The notes beneath the pieces are model-generated. The model saw only the letters and a program-made list of their open reading frames with translations. It was not told the DNA's origin and made no database searches. The position numbers and the translations under genes were made by a program. Below are positions 41,411 to 52,400 of a DNA stretch of 64,000 nucleotides, in pieces. Where the stretch lies: the NCBI GenBank assembly GCA_011503125.2, contig WWBZ02000062.1, positions 1-64,000 of the forward strand, read 5' to 3'. The number at the start of each line of letters is the position of its first letter. Within the stretch, counting starts at the first letter, position 1. The stretch comes from Botryosphaeria dothidea (taxonomy: Eukaryota > Ascomycota > Dothideomycetes > Botryosphaeriales > Botryosphaeriaceae).

Positions 41411-42775
41411 GTTTGCTCCGTGTGTATGTCTTCGTGGGGCGTTGTTGTGTCCAGGTACTAGAAAAACGATAGTGGAGAAGACAAGACGGAAGGCAGGGAA
41501 CCCTAGGTTAATTCTAAAGCCACGCTTTCTGCTATGCAATTTGCATAGACCGGAGCTAACGGTATCAAGCATTAGCCATGTTATTCAAACGACGTACGCG
41601 CACGCGAAGCTGGTGCGGCTCAGCAGCCTTCCCCTCCCCGCCTCGCCGTGACCGGCGGCTATGGACAGAGATCCTCGAGACCCCATACTACGAGTAATAT
41701 TCACATCTTCGACGGTCGTGCCTGCCCGAAGCTAAACTCGATTAGTTGACGCGCGGTTCATCCTAGCGGTAAATTGGTAGATATCGCTATGCGTGCTCCA
41801 GAGCATGGCGACACCGACTTAAAGTCTCTTGGCCGTGCACGTTGTGAAAATGTTGCCTTTATCTTCCCGTTCATTCTCAAAGAAAGCGGCAACCACTAAT
41901 TTGTCAACTGGGCACCAAGCATACGGAAAATTTTTGAGGTAGCCTGAGGTCTTTCATAATTTTAGGCCCGTCCGTCCTTCACACTAGAACCAGACCCTAC
42001 AGAAGTACAGCGCTAAACAAGGAATCTCAATTCTTATTTCCACGACCGCATGGTGCTCCGATGCTAATATTATCATGCCACAATTTCTTTCGTGCCGCTG
42101 CCGGACAGTGTGAGATGTTAAGAGACAAAAGCTATATCTCATAGGCCCCAGTGGTCTTCCAAGTAAAGAAAACTAGGAAGCTGGGTCCCAAGCCCTATCG
42201 GAGTCACAGTACTTTTATGGACGCATGAATTTCGTTGATAAGGCGTTTCACTCGCGAAGGCTAGCCAATCGGGCTGAAAAGTTCGAACGTCTGAAGATTG
42301 TGCGGCGCAGAACCCCCGAAGCCTTCGCATCATTGCGCCCAAACAGTCTGGCGGGAGACATCCCCTCATACGCAAGAACTGTGCCGCAGATCTGCGGGTG
42401 AATACGGACCTTCGGGCTCATGAACAGCTTCGGGAACGGTCTCGTCATACCTTACCAGCAGTACCTGTTTCCAAGTTCTAAGGCTCCACATTTCAAAGAA
42501 TCTCACGCTTGGATCAGCAGTTTGATCTTCGTCGTTCTTCTGACACTAATGTGCGGATTTGGGATTGACATGGTGCAGGCGTATTTCGAGAAGAAAGAAA
42601 AGCGGACTGATATTGATGAACAAGTTGAGGCCTAGAGAATCGGTTTTGCTCGCTTTTGTAAGCTTCTTCGAATAATGAGTTGCAATAGATCTGCACACGG
42701 GTGGCTATGAATTGATCGGGCTAGAATCTCCTCATCAAATAGCCTCGACTTCGGCTAGCACGATGAAATCCCGCA
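41411..42775. other. Mostly intergenic; one or two small unexplained ORFs
   Basis: Between the divergently oriented lectin gene and the end of the regulator gene. Apart from the ORF at 42,420-42,635 there is a 58-codon plus-strand frame ending near 42,404 (starting MNFVDKAF). It may belong to the same broken gene as the ORF just after it, separated by a stop. Nothing else is recognisable. Confidence 0.4.
42420..42635 (+). pseudogene. Small membrane-protein-like ORF, probably a gene fragment
   Basis: 71 codons with one clear transmembrane helix (ISSLIFVVLLTLMCGFGI) followed by a charged tail (FEKKEKRTDIDEQVEA). The look is that of the last helix and cytoplasmic tail of a multi-pass membrane protein. 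In-frame stop just upstream (near 42,402) and no further exons seen. I do not recognise the family. It could also be a small functional membrane protein. Confidence 0.3.
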
Positions 42776-44629
42776 TCAAAGAAATTCTACACCATTGGGT
42801 CCACCATATAGCCAAGAGTCAACTTCACAATTCAACCCGTTCTCACTACTGACTTGAATAAGTCGAAACAGTCCCAAAGGGCTACAACCAACGATGTTAT
42901 CCCATCCTTCAATAAACAAGTAACAGCACGTCTCGCCCATTGTCTTTCTGATCAAATCGGCAAGACCGTTTCTCAAATGCTGTAGTGAACTTGAAGCCTC
43001 ATTTACCAGATTGTGACCATGCACGGGGCCCATTGCGATTGAATCGTCGATGAAACTACGCAGCAGACCGGCAGCGTGGTGAGCGTGACGCCAACGATCA
43101 CCAAATCCAGCCAGAATATCGGCGCAGAGGCGCATCTCTTTCCAGGCGGGGAATGACCACCGTTCACCAACCTTGGTGCAGCAGTAGACAAAGACGAGGC
43201 AGATGGGCAGCATGCGGTACAGAGTGACACGATTGAGAGGTAGCTGACCCTGTTGGAGCAGGACGGAATTGCAATGAACAAACTCCTGAGCTAAGCAGAG
43301 TATTTTGGACGCGGTCGCCAGTTCAGTATGGATGTTGAAGCAACAAGGATAGTATAATAGGATCAGAAGGTGGTAGTAGCGAGCATTGAGCCATACGAGC
43401 GAGCTGCGTATAGGTAGGCTGTCTGAATCTGGAGGGCAAATGAGGCACCCGGCGGCGTACCAGTTTTCTAGATCCAGGCGCAGTCGAGAGGATATGGCCT
43501 TACGGTCCAGCTGGGCCAAGAGACTCGCCCCGATGGCTGAACGTAGGTGGACTTCGGAGAGAATGCTTCCCTCAATCTGTCGGAGCTGGATAACGTACCG
43601 GTTGGTTTGCAGGCACGACGCGAACTTGGGACGTTCGCATGAGGCAAATTCTTGCACAGTGACGCTAGGTAGCGGAACGTCACTTCCTTCGGTATCCAAC
43701 AGGCAAGGAAGGCCGATTGACATGGTCATCATACGGTCAAGGATATAAATGCTCCAGTATAACCGGTAATGTAGCTCGGTATCCTGTGGAGATGTCTTCT
43801 CGAGGCTGTAATTCCGCCTGGTGAGTCCTAAGAACTGCGCTTGACGGGTGATGATGGCCAAAAGAGAGCAGGTTGCGGGGCCCTCCGGATCGAAAAGGGA
43901 GTACAGGGTAAGTAGCAGCAGATTCTGAACGGTACCACCGGATTCGTGAACGAGACATATCTGGATTATCTCAGTATAAGGCACGCAGAAGTTGACGCTG
44001 GAATTTCTTGGGATGCGGCCCCCCCGTTCCAGTGTAGTGCAGCCGATGGCCATGGCTAGGTACAGCGTGGCCGATTCAGGATCATCAGTGGCCTGAAAAT
44101 TAGCCATTGTGGTAGCCGATCTCGATATGCGGGCACGGTCGATGAATGGATAAGCCTTGTTGACATGGCGGAAGTAGGCATCGACAAGCTCTATCTCACT
44201 TGGTTTTAACCCGCCGAGTTGCCTTTTTTCAACCCCGTCCGCAGCATTACCCGTGCTGCCATTCGCACATTCGCCGCCTAAATCGTTCAAGGAAGTGTTG
44301 ACAGCAACACTTAACGGGCTTTCGCCTGTGGCGTGCATCGCCCTGCCGTGAGCCACAAGCTCCGCAAGACTACCGGTGTGGAAGTTGTCCGGTGGCAATT
44401 GTTCGTCGTCAGGAAGCCCATTGTGCAAGGGTAGAGCCGAAGGAACAGGGTCGGTTTGGAGCGAGCAGACTGCTCCGGCCGCCTCGCACAGTTCGCATTG
44501 TGGCTGCGTCCTGCTGCACCTCTTCTTCAGATGCCGGCACCGCTCGCACGCTGGAACCGGTCGATCCGTTCTTGCCGATACCTTGGTTGATGCAGTGGTC
44601 TTGCGGATGCGAAATCGATGTGTGGACAT
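42776..44629 (-). CDS. Zn2Cys6 transcription factor with fungal-specific regulatory domain
   Basis: 618 residues from the ATG at 44,629 (MSTHRFRIRK); an upstream ATG at 44,734 in the same frame would add 35. The binuclear zinc cluster CERCRHLKKRC, then CELCEAAGAVC, lies at about residues 28-55. The middle region has typical fungal_trans traits: LLLLTLYSLFDP, an LGLTRRN stretch, and LYWSIYILDRMMTMSIGLP followed by VPLPS. No intron is needed. It is divergent from the broken oxoprolinase gene (265 bp between starts) and may have regulated it. Alternatively it belongs to the synthetase cluster to its right. Target genes are not known from the sequence. Confidence 0.9.
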   Translation of the reverse strand: MSTHRFRIRKTTASTKVSARTDRPVPACERCRHLKKRCSRTQPQCELCEAAGAVCSLQTDPVPSALPLHNGLPDDEQLPPDNFHTGSLAELVAHGRAMHATGESPLSVAVNTSLNDLGGECANGSTGNAADGVEKRQLGGLKPSEIELVDAYFRHVNKAYPFIDRARISRSATTMANFQATDDPESATLYLAMAIGCTTLERGGRIPRNSSVNFCVPYTEIIQICLVHESGGTVQNLLLLTLYSLFDPEGPATCSLLAIITRQAQFLGLTRRNYSLEKTSPQDTELHYRLYWSIYILDRMMTMSIGLPCLLDTEGSDVPLPSVTVQEFASCERPKFASCLQTNRYVIQLRQIEGSILSEVHLRSAIGASLLAQLDRKAISSRLRLDLENWYAAGCLICPPDSDSLPIRSSLVWLNARYYHLLILLYYPCCFNIHTELATASKILCLAQEFVHCNSVLLQQGQLPLNRVTLYRMLPICLVFVYCCTKVGERWSFPAWKEMRLCADILAGFGDRWRHAHHAAGLLRSFIDDSIAMGPVHGHNLVNEASSSLQHLRNGLADLIRKTMGETCCYLFIEGWDNIVGCSPLGLFRLIQVSSENGLNCEVDSWLYGGPNGVEFL

Positions 44630-44893
44630 GGTGGGAAGAGTTGAGCAGCGAGGACAAGCCCACTCTTGCGACAGGGCCACCCCGCCCGATGCGATGGCAT
44701 CATCGCACGCTACCCGCGAAAATTTCCTCTTCAAGACTGGACGGCTGTCAAGTCATACGATCCACCGCCCTTGGATGTCGGCCGACGCCCGATGAGATTT
44801 GCCTTATTCGGACATGCCCAAGTCCATATCAACTCGGCCAGATCTGGGCAATTCTACAACGCCCCAGGAACTAACTTGCCACAATTGTTCACC

Positions 44894-47800
44894 ATGGCAG
44901 CTGTCACGCCTGATATCAATATCGCAATAGGTCCTGAAACCCACTTCTTGCTTTTGAACTCGCTGCTAAGCCGCTCATGTAGATCGCGGTAGTACATTCT
45001 GCGATGTCATTGCTCAAATTGATGGCCAGCCAGACTTGATTTTCAAGCTACTTTCAGTCGACCCTCAGAACTACCACGATGCTTCAATTGAAGCCATTCG
45101 GCGAGTTCTGGAGTTTTTCGAAGGCCGTTCTATCCCACGTGGGCAGCTTTTGGATGGTTCCCGCATCGGATCCACGATTGCCACCAACGCTCTCCTCGAG
45201 CAAAAAAGGGAGAAGTTTGCTCTAGCGACCACCAAAGGTGAGAAATAGTCCTGATAGTTCGGCATCTGCTGATAGTGTAATAAGGCTTCCGCGACATTTG
45301 TGTCATCGGCGATCGAACACGCCCTAAGCTCTTTGCCCTCAACATGAAGAAGGCCGAGGCTCTACACCATGCAGTCATTGAGATAGATGAAAGAATTACC
45401 GTGGAAGACTACGACCCGAACCCCTCCCCCATGGAGGAGACCGATTCTCCGTCCGACCCAGCTCTGGTGCACACTGATACCGGCACTATTATTCGCATCA
45501 TCAACCCCATCCATGTGACGGAAACTAGGAAGCAGCTTCGCGCGCTGCGTGAAAAAGGTTACATATCCCTGGCGATATGCCTTATACACTCCTATCTTTT
45601 TCCAGATCATGAAAAAGTCGTCGCCGATTTGGCCCGGCAGGAGGGATTCAAGTACGTCACCACCTTCATTGATGCGAATCCGACCATCAAGTATCTGCGG
45701 AGGAGCACTTCTGTATGCTCAGAAGCCTACCTCCACCCTATCGTGCAGGGCTACGTGCAGAGTTTTCAGTCGGGATTCAAGATCCTCCCTCGGCGCGTAG
45801 ACTTCATGTGCTCCGATAGTGGCCTGAGATAGGTAGAGAAATACAGGGATAATGAAGCTCTTCTCAGCCGTCCTGCAGGCGGTGTTGTCGGTATTGCTCA
45901 GACATGCTATGATGAGGAGGGGGGGTGGGGGGGGGGTTTCCCGTCATTGGATTCGACATGGTGAGTGAACGTTACATGAACCGCAGATTTATATTATCCT
46001 GGGCCGACTTCTTCCCTCGTCATTCCCAGCAATCTTTGGGGAGAGTGAAAACCAACCTCTAGACGTCCAAGTGGTAAAGACAAAGTTTGAGCGACTTACT
46101 CTAGACATCAATGCGCTGACTAAAAAAAAAGTACGTCCCGGAACAAGTCGCGCTGGGCTTCAATCAGGTCGCCAACACAACCATGAGCCGCCCAATTAGA
46201 AATGCAACTGGTAGGCTCATTGCCGGACTATACAATTTTAGGAAAAGCGAGTGCTCATATAATGCAGAAGCTCGAGAATTCGCTCCCGACAAACACAACC
46301 TTGTCAGCTTTGGCGGTGCCGGTGGCCGTAAGTACAAATAATACGTCAAATCATCCTCCTCCTCACTAATGATTAACGAAAAAGAACATGCCTATGCAAT
46401 TGCGGACAGTCTAGGCATCAAGCGAATTCTCATCCACAGTCACTCATCAGTTCTCTCCGCATACGGCATTGCGCACGCTCAGCTACAGTATGAGGCTTCT
46501 GAGCCTTTAGTCGGGGCTTTTAGTAAGGCCTTGCTCCCCGCAATCAACGCGAAGATCGATGCTCTAAAGAAGAAAGTGCTGGACGAACTTTCATCACAGG
46601 GCGCTTCAGAATCGTCCATCATGTTTGATGAATCCCTGAGTCTGCGGTACTTTGGCACGGACACCAACATCTCAATCTCCAAGCCAGAGAACGAGGACTA
46701 TGCCGCAGCGTTTGAGGCTGTTCATATCCGAGAATTTGCGTTTCAGATGTCCCATCAAGTTGTGGTGGACCTAGTCTCGGTCCGTGGAACAGGCACCTCG
46801 TCGGGAAGAACAGTCGTGACTGAGGCATCTTGCTGGGTTGAAGCGAGCCAGGTCATCAGCTGTCGCCTTAAAAGCAACTCAAACCCATCAAGCTTTTGTT
46901 GATGAGTCCTGGATCGACGTTCCAACCTACCCTTTAGACGACAGTCTTGAAGGGGGGTTTCTTGAGGTACTGAATGCAGATCACGATTGAAATAGTAGGG
47001 TTGCTAACCTCTCAAAGGGTCCTGCTCTGGTCATAGACAATACACAAACCATCCTCGTGGAGCGAATGTACCGCGCTTATTTCCTTTCCAAACACGTTGT
47101 CCTGGAGAAATACGACTCGGATCTACCGATGCACGCGTTGTCCCTGAACCACATAGATCCAATCCAGCTTTCCGTGTTTGCTCACCGCTTCATGAGCATC
47201 GCAAAACAGATGGGTAATACGTTGCAGCGAACCTCGATCTCGACCAGCATCAGGGAAAGGCTCGACTTCTCATGCGCAATCTTTTCTCCTGAGGGCAAAC
47301 TGGTGGCCAACTGTCAGACTATTTTGCCCTACTATATCAGACATCACATTCTTTCGGGCATCAAGATCAGTAGCTACTTGTCAGACTTTCTTGCCTTACC
47401 ACCTTAGGACTCTCATGTATCTCGAATATTCCATCCTTTATGCAACAGCACTCTTTGATGCCCAACCCCGCATCGGCACTCTCTCTCGGATCTTTAGTAT
47501 CCTCGGTTATTTAGTTATCACTTATGTATATAAACAAGCCTACCGACCTCCCTCTCAGGAGACAGGCAGAATCTACTCTCTTTTCTGACCTCACAACTCT
47601 TCACTATCAAATCCAACACCAACGCACCGCACATTCCAATTCATCTCGGTAGCATGCAATTTGCCATTCGGTATCAACATCGCCTGTGGCAAGGGAAGCT
47701 CGGGCTGGGAGATGTATTGTTGACAAATCATCCCGAATCCGGAGGAACACATCTTCCGGATCTCACGGTAGTAACTCCTGTCTTTACAGGAGATAGACAA

Positions 47801-49075
47801 CTTTCATTTTACGTCGCTTCTCGCGGACATCACACAGACATTGGGGGCAAGGGCATCATTTCAATGATGCCAGACTCAAGGGAGCTATGGGAGGAAGGTC
47901 TTAGCGTAAAGTCGATGAAGATCGTAAGTCAGGGCGAGTTTCTCGAAGACGACGTTCGCGCTGCGTTCGAGCGCGCCGGGAGCTTCCCCGGCTGTAGTCC
48001 GACACGGCGGATACAAGATAACATCTCAGATCTGAAGGCGATGACGTCCTCGAATCAACGCGGGATTCTGTTGTTGCGGAATCTTTGTAAAGAGTTCACC
48101 TTGCCCGTCGTTCACAGGTACATGGGCGGCATCCAAGCCAACGCCGAGGTCGCGATCCGGCAGTTTCTGATCCAAGTATCGAAGGAGCATCCGCAGCCCT
48201 TGAAGGCTGTGTATTGTTTCGATGATGGCACGCCCATCGCGGTCACGATCACGATCGACGAGGAAAGAGTCAACGCAATATACGACGTCGCCGGTACTGG
48301 GCCGCAAGTTTGGGGTAATTACAATTGTCCGATTTCGATAACGTACTCCACGGTAATCTACACGCTCCGCTGTTTGATCGACTTGGACATCCCGCTGAAT
48401 GAGGGTTGCCTTATACCGGTCGACATACGGATTCCGAAGGGCACCATCCTTAGGCCGAATCCAAATGCCGCGATTTGCGGAAGCACTCCCGGCAGCCAGC
48501 GCATCATCGATGTGATTCTAAGGGCATATGGTCGTGTTGCCGCTTTCCAAGGTTGTGCAAATAGCTTCGGATGGGGCATGGGCGGTAGGGATCCTGCAAC
48601 TGGCAAAATCGTCCCAGGTTGGAACTACGGAGACAGTCTCGGATGCGGGACCGGAGTGGGACCAACCTGGCACGGAGAGCACGTCACGCAGTGCCATTCC
48701 ACTAATACTAAGAATACCGATCCGGAGGTCATTGAGAAGCGAACCCCTGTGGTCGTCAGAAAGTACGCTACCAATCGGAGTACCGGCGGGCGAGGCAAGT
48801 TCAATGGAGGTGACGGCTGTGTGCGGGAAATTGAGGCGAGGAGGGAGCTGAGATTCAGCATCCTCAGTGATCGACGTGTCTACAAGCCATACGGTTTGCA
48901 AGGCGGCGGAGAAGGAAGTGTTGGCAGAAAGTTTGTTTTCAAGTGGAACGAGGACCACACTGCATTGGAGAAAATCAACGTCGGTGGAAAGGCCGCGCTT
49001 GTGCTTCAGGCTGGAGAGATCATGCAGATCAATACCCCATGAGGTGGGGGCTGGGGCAAATCAAATGAAACTTAG
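44894..49075 (+). pseudogene. 5-oxoprolinase / hydantoinase-type ATPase, broken
   Basis: A fused HyuA-HyuB protein of the eukaryotic oxoprolinase type, which hydrolyses 5-oxoproline or related lactams with ATP. Intact introns remain: 44,931-44,982 and 45,238-45,284, plus others after NATG near 46,210 and after FGGAGG near 46,328. Conserved pieces include DRGSTFCDV, GSTIATNALLE, SFGGAGG, LDFSCAIFSPEGKLVAN, HLGSMQFAIRYQ and SRGHHTDIGG. Damage: TAG at 45,830, a frameshift in a poly-G run (45,917-45,936), and a deletion straight after GFDM that removes the GGTSTD-type motif and roughly 110 residues. There is also a frameshift at nine A (46,122-46,130), a frameshift near 46,800, stops near 46,990, a solo LTR at 47,312-47,618, and a TGA at 49,040 before the final GGGWG motif. 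The second half (47,624-49,039) is otherwise open. Confidence 0.88.
47312..47618. mobile_element. Solo LTR inserted in the oxoprolinase pseudogene
   Basis: A 307-bp TGTCAG...CAACA sequence flanked by the exact 5-bp duplication CCAAC (47,307-47,311 and 47,619-47,623). It contains a TATATAAA box near 47,527. Removing it with one duplication joins KLVAN to APHIPIHLG in frame, exactly the family's sequence, which fixes the borders. It is unrelated to the gypsy LTRs of the distal half. The internal part of the element is absent, as after LTR-LTR recombination. Orientation follows the TATA box (plus) but is not certain. Confidence 0.85.
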
Positions 49076-49409
49076 GTCAGAGTCGGCGACAGAATAGTGG
49101 AAAAACTTGAAGTTTTGTTCCGTTCAGTGTACGGGCATCTCAGCAAGGAAGACAAATTCGTGTCCTAGTGGCAGGGAATTTATTTTGTCTGTCCCAAGGA
49201 TAGACGAAGTTCAGACAGCGCCATTTGCAGTCAACCGTGTAGTTCTTCATCAACAAAAGCCAGCGACCGTTATCTGCTTGTGGCTGAATGTTTTATTTCT
49301 TTCTGACCTCTCTAGCAGCTAAGAAACATTGAAGAATATACTATCAATTTACATCCCTGGAGGCTGCGCACCACCAAAAAACAGAACTGAATGCCCCACC
49401 TTTTCCTTC
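49076..49409. other. Convergent intergenic region
   Basis: Lies between the 3' ends of the oxoprolinase pseudogene and the synthetase gene. It must hold both 3' ends; no conserved element or ORF is convincing. Confidence 0.5.
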
Positions 49410-52400
49410 TCAAGACTTCTCCCCTTTCACCAACAAAGGCATCTTAATCCTCCCCTTTGTCTGCCTCAAAAACGCGCCGACCAACTCATCCATTCCGCCT
49501 AATCTGACCGCCCTTCCAATCCACTCATCCCACTCCAACACCTCAAATCCAGCACTGCTCGTCTCGGCCGCCGCCGCCGCCGCAATAAGTCCATGATCAC
49601 CCCCCCTCTCCCTCTCCTCCAAGAACGCCACCAGCTCCTCGACCGGTACAACAGCGTCCCCACTCCTATGCTCATACCTCACCAATGCACCCTCATCCGC
49701 ACCCTTACGTCCCCCCACCATCCCCGCTACCACACCAGCCGCACACCCCTCCACGTCCACAAAGTCAAACGCCCCCGTCGCGCCCGCCGCACGCAAATCC
49801 GGAGCCGCCCGCATGGCCACACTCGCCCTCAACAACCCATGCACGATATCCCTATCCCCGACTCCCTGACCAGTGATGTTGCTCGGCCGATGCACCGTCA
49901 CGCTCAATCTCTCCCGGCCAAATCTCGCAGCCGCCTTCTCGAGGAAAATTTCGCTGGCCCACTTGGCCGCGACGTAGCCGTCGGAGCCATCTCGCGGCGG
50001 GGGATGCGGGCGCACCGTGGTTTCGGGGAAAGCGTCTTCGGAAGAAGCGAGGTGAGCGACGCCGGCGGTGGAGACGTAGTGGAAGGACACGCGGGAGGAC
50101 GACGGCCTGTGGTGCGCGAGGGCGAGGTGCACGAGCTGCTTGGTGGAATGGACGTTGGATGTGCGCAGCGAGTGGTAGGATTTCAGGTGCGAGACCTCGG
50201 CGCCGTTGTGGATGACGGCGAGGTGCGGGATGGAAAAGATGGCGCGGGCGTCGGCGGCGCTGAGGCCGAGACGCGGCGACGAGAGGTCGCCGGTGTAGCT
50301 GGTGACTTTGGGGGATGAGGCGATGGTAGGATCATCGTGGGTGCGGCCGGGTCGCAGGGCGATGCAGTGGATGTGCGCGATGGACGGACTGGCTACAAGT
50401 TGGCGGAGGAGTTCGCGACCAAGGAACCCGGTTGAACCTGTCAGGATGACCGTGATGGGACCGTCATCCTGATTCTTTGATACTGTCGGGGGTAGCTCCA
50501 GCGCTAGCAGCTCTGGAGGCAGCTCCGTCTCAGCTTCCCAGTCCAAGAAAGAGGAGCGACTCTGCTTCCGGTCCTGTGGGCTCCTCTCTTCGTCTATCCG
50601 CGCGGCAAGCGTCTCGAGCGTGCTAGCCTGGAACAATTCCGCCAATGGCACCGATACGTCAAAGGCCTCCTGCATCTTCGCACGCAGGCGCATCAGCAGC
50701 AGCGAGTTGCCGCCCACCGAGAAGAAATCAGACTGCTTGCGAATCTTAAGCCCTACGCCAACTTCGGACAGCACATCCGTCCATACGTCTTGCAGCTCCG
50801 ACTCAGTCTTTGAAAGGGGGTCGTTGTCATCATCCACAGTGCTATCGGTGTACTGCTCGAGAGGAATCGCGGCGAGCGCTTTGTTGTCCAGCTTGCCTCG
50901 CTCAGTAAAGGGCAGACGCTCAACGGGCACTGCGACAGCGGGGCGCATGTAGACGGGAAGCGGCAATGAGCGGAGCAATTGCTGCAGGTACGCCTTGGGC
51001 TGCTCGAGTGACGGCCTGTCCCTGGCAAAGACAACATATGCGACCAGGAACTGGTTGGTCTCGCCGCGCACGAGGACAGCGGCGTTTGACAGGGCCCCTT
51101 CGGAAGAGCGCAGTATGGAACTCGAGATGTCATCCAGCTCGATGCGGATGCCTCGCAGCTTGACTTGGGAGTCACCATCGACTCGCCCGAGGAAGACGAA
51201 AGATCCATCACCCAGCAGTCGCGCCCTGTCGCCGGTGCGGTAGATGGTTCCCCAACCCCTGGACACCTGGTCCGACTGGAACTTGGCCGCCGTAAGCTCA
51301 GGCTGCCCGATGTAGCCAGGTGCGACTCCAGGGCCAGTAATGCAAAGTTCTCCCGGCCAGCCCAGCGGTAGCGGTTGAAGTTTCTCGTCGAGGACGTACA
51401 CACCGTAATTGGGCAACGGCGGTCCAACGGGAACTTTGAAGTCATCCTCCTGGTCTGCCAACTGATACGGGATCTCGCCGATTGAAGAGATGATCGATGT
51501 CTCCGTTGGCCCGTAAGCATTGAATAGCGTCAACCCCGGCAGCTCGAGCTGGCGGAACTTGCGCAACAAGGACATGCTGAAGGCTTCATCGCCACACATG
51601 GCAACGCGCCACGCGCTGCACCGGCTTAGCGTGTTGTTGCCGTAGTCCAGCAGCGCCGACATCTCGGAGATCATGCACAGCGTGACCGTCACCTTCTCGC
51701 GCTCAATCAGCGCCGCCAGCTCGGCTGGATCACCGCGGTTGCTGCCCATAATTACGGTGCCTCCAAATACCAATGCGTAAAACATCTGCGCCAGTGACGC
51801 GTCAAAGCCGAGCGCGCTCTGCTGCAGTACCACCTCGCGGTCGAGTCCGAGGCGAGAGCCCATAGATGCGAAGTGGGATGACAGGTTACGGTGGGTGAGC
51901 ACGATGCCCTTCGGCTTGCCCGTCGAGCCACTGGTGTAGAGGTTGACAGCAGGCTCGGACGGAGATGCCCTGCTCAGGACGACTGTCGGTGAGATGGCGG
52001 GGGAGTTGTCGATGTTCCAAACTGCAATGTTGCCAGCGTTCAGGCCAGGGAGACAGCTTTGGGTGGCGCTGTGGTAGAGGATTAGGGATGGCAGCGACTC
52101 GGCGACGACGGCAGCCAGGCGCTCGGTGGAGTTGCGGACATCAAGGGGCGTGCAGGCCGCGCCGATGCGCAGGACAGCCAGAACGCAGCAGATGGAGTCG
52201 ACCGTGGGCTCGCAGAAGACGGCCACGGACCAGCCAGGCCTCGCGCCCGCCCGCTGCAGGTCCCGAGCAATGGCGTTGACCCGGCCAACCATCTGGCTGT
52301 ACGTCAAGCTTCGCCCAACAGTGTCTTTGACCGCAACCGCATCACCCTGCTTCTCTACCCACTCATCAACTCGATGCACCACCGTTGATGTCTCCGGCCA

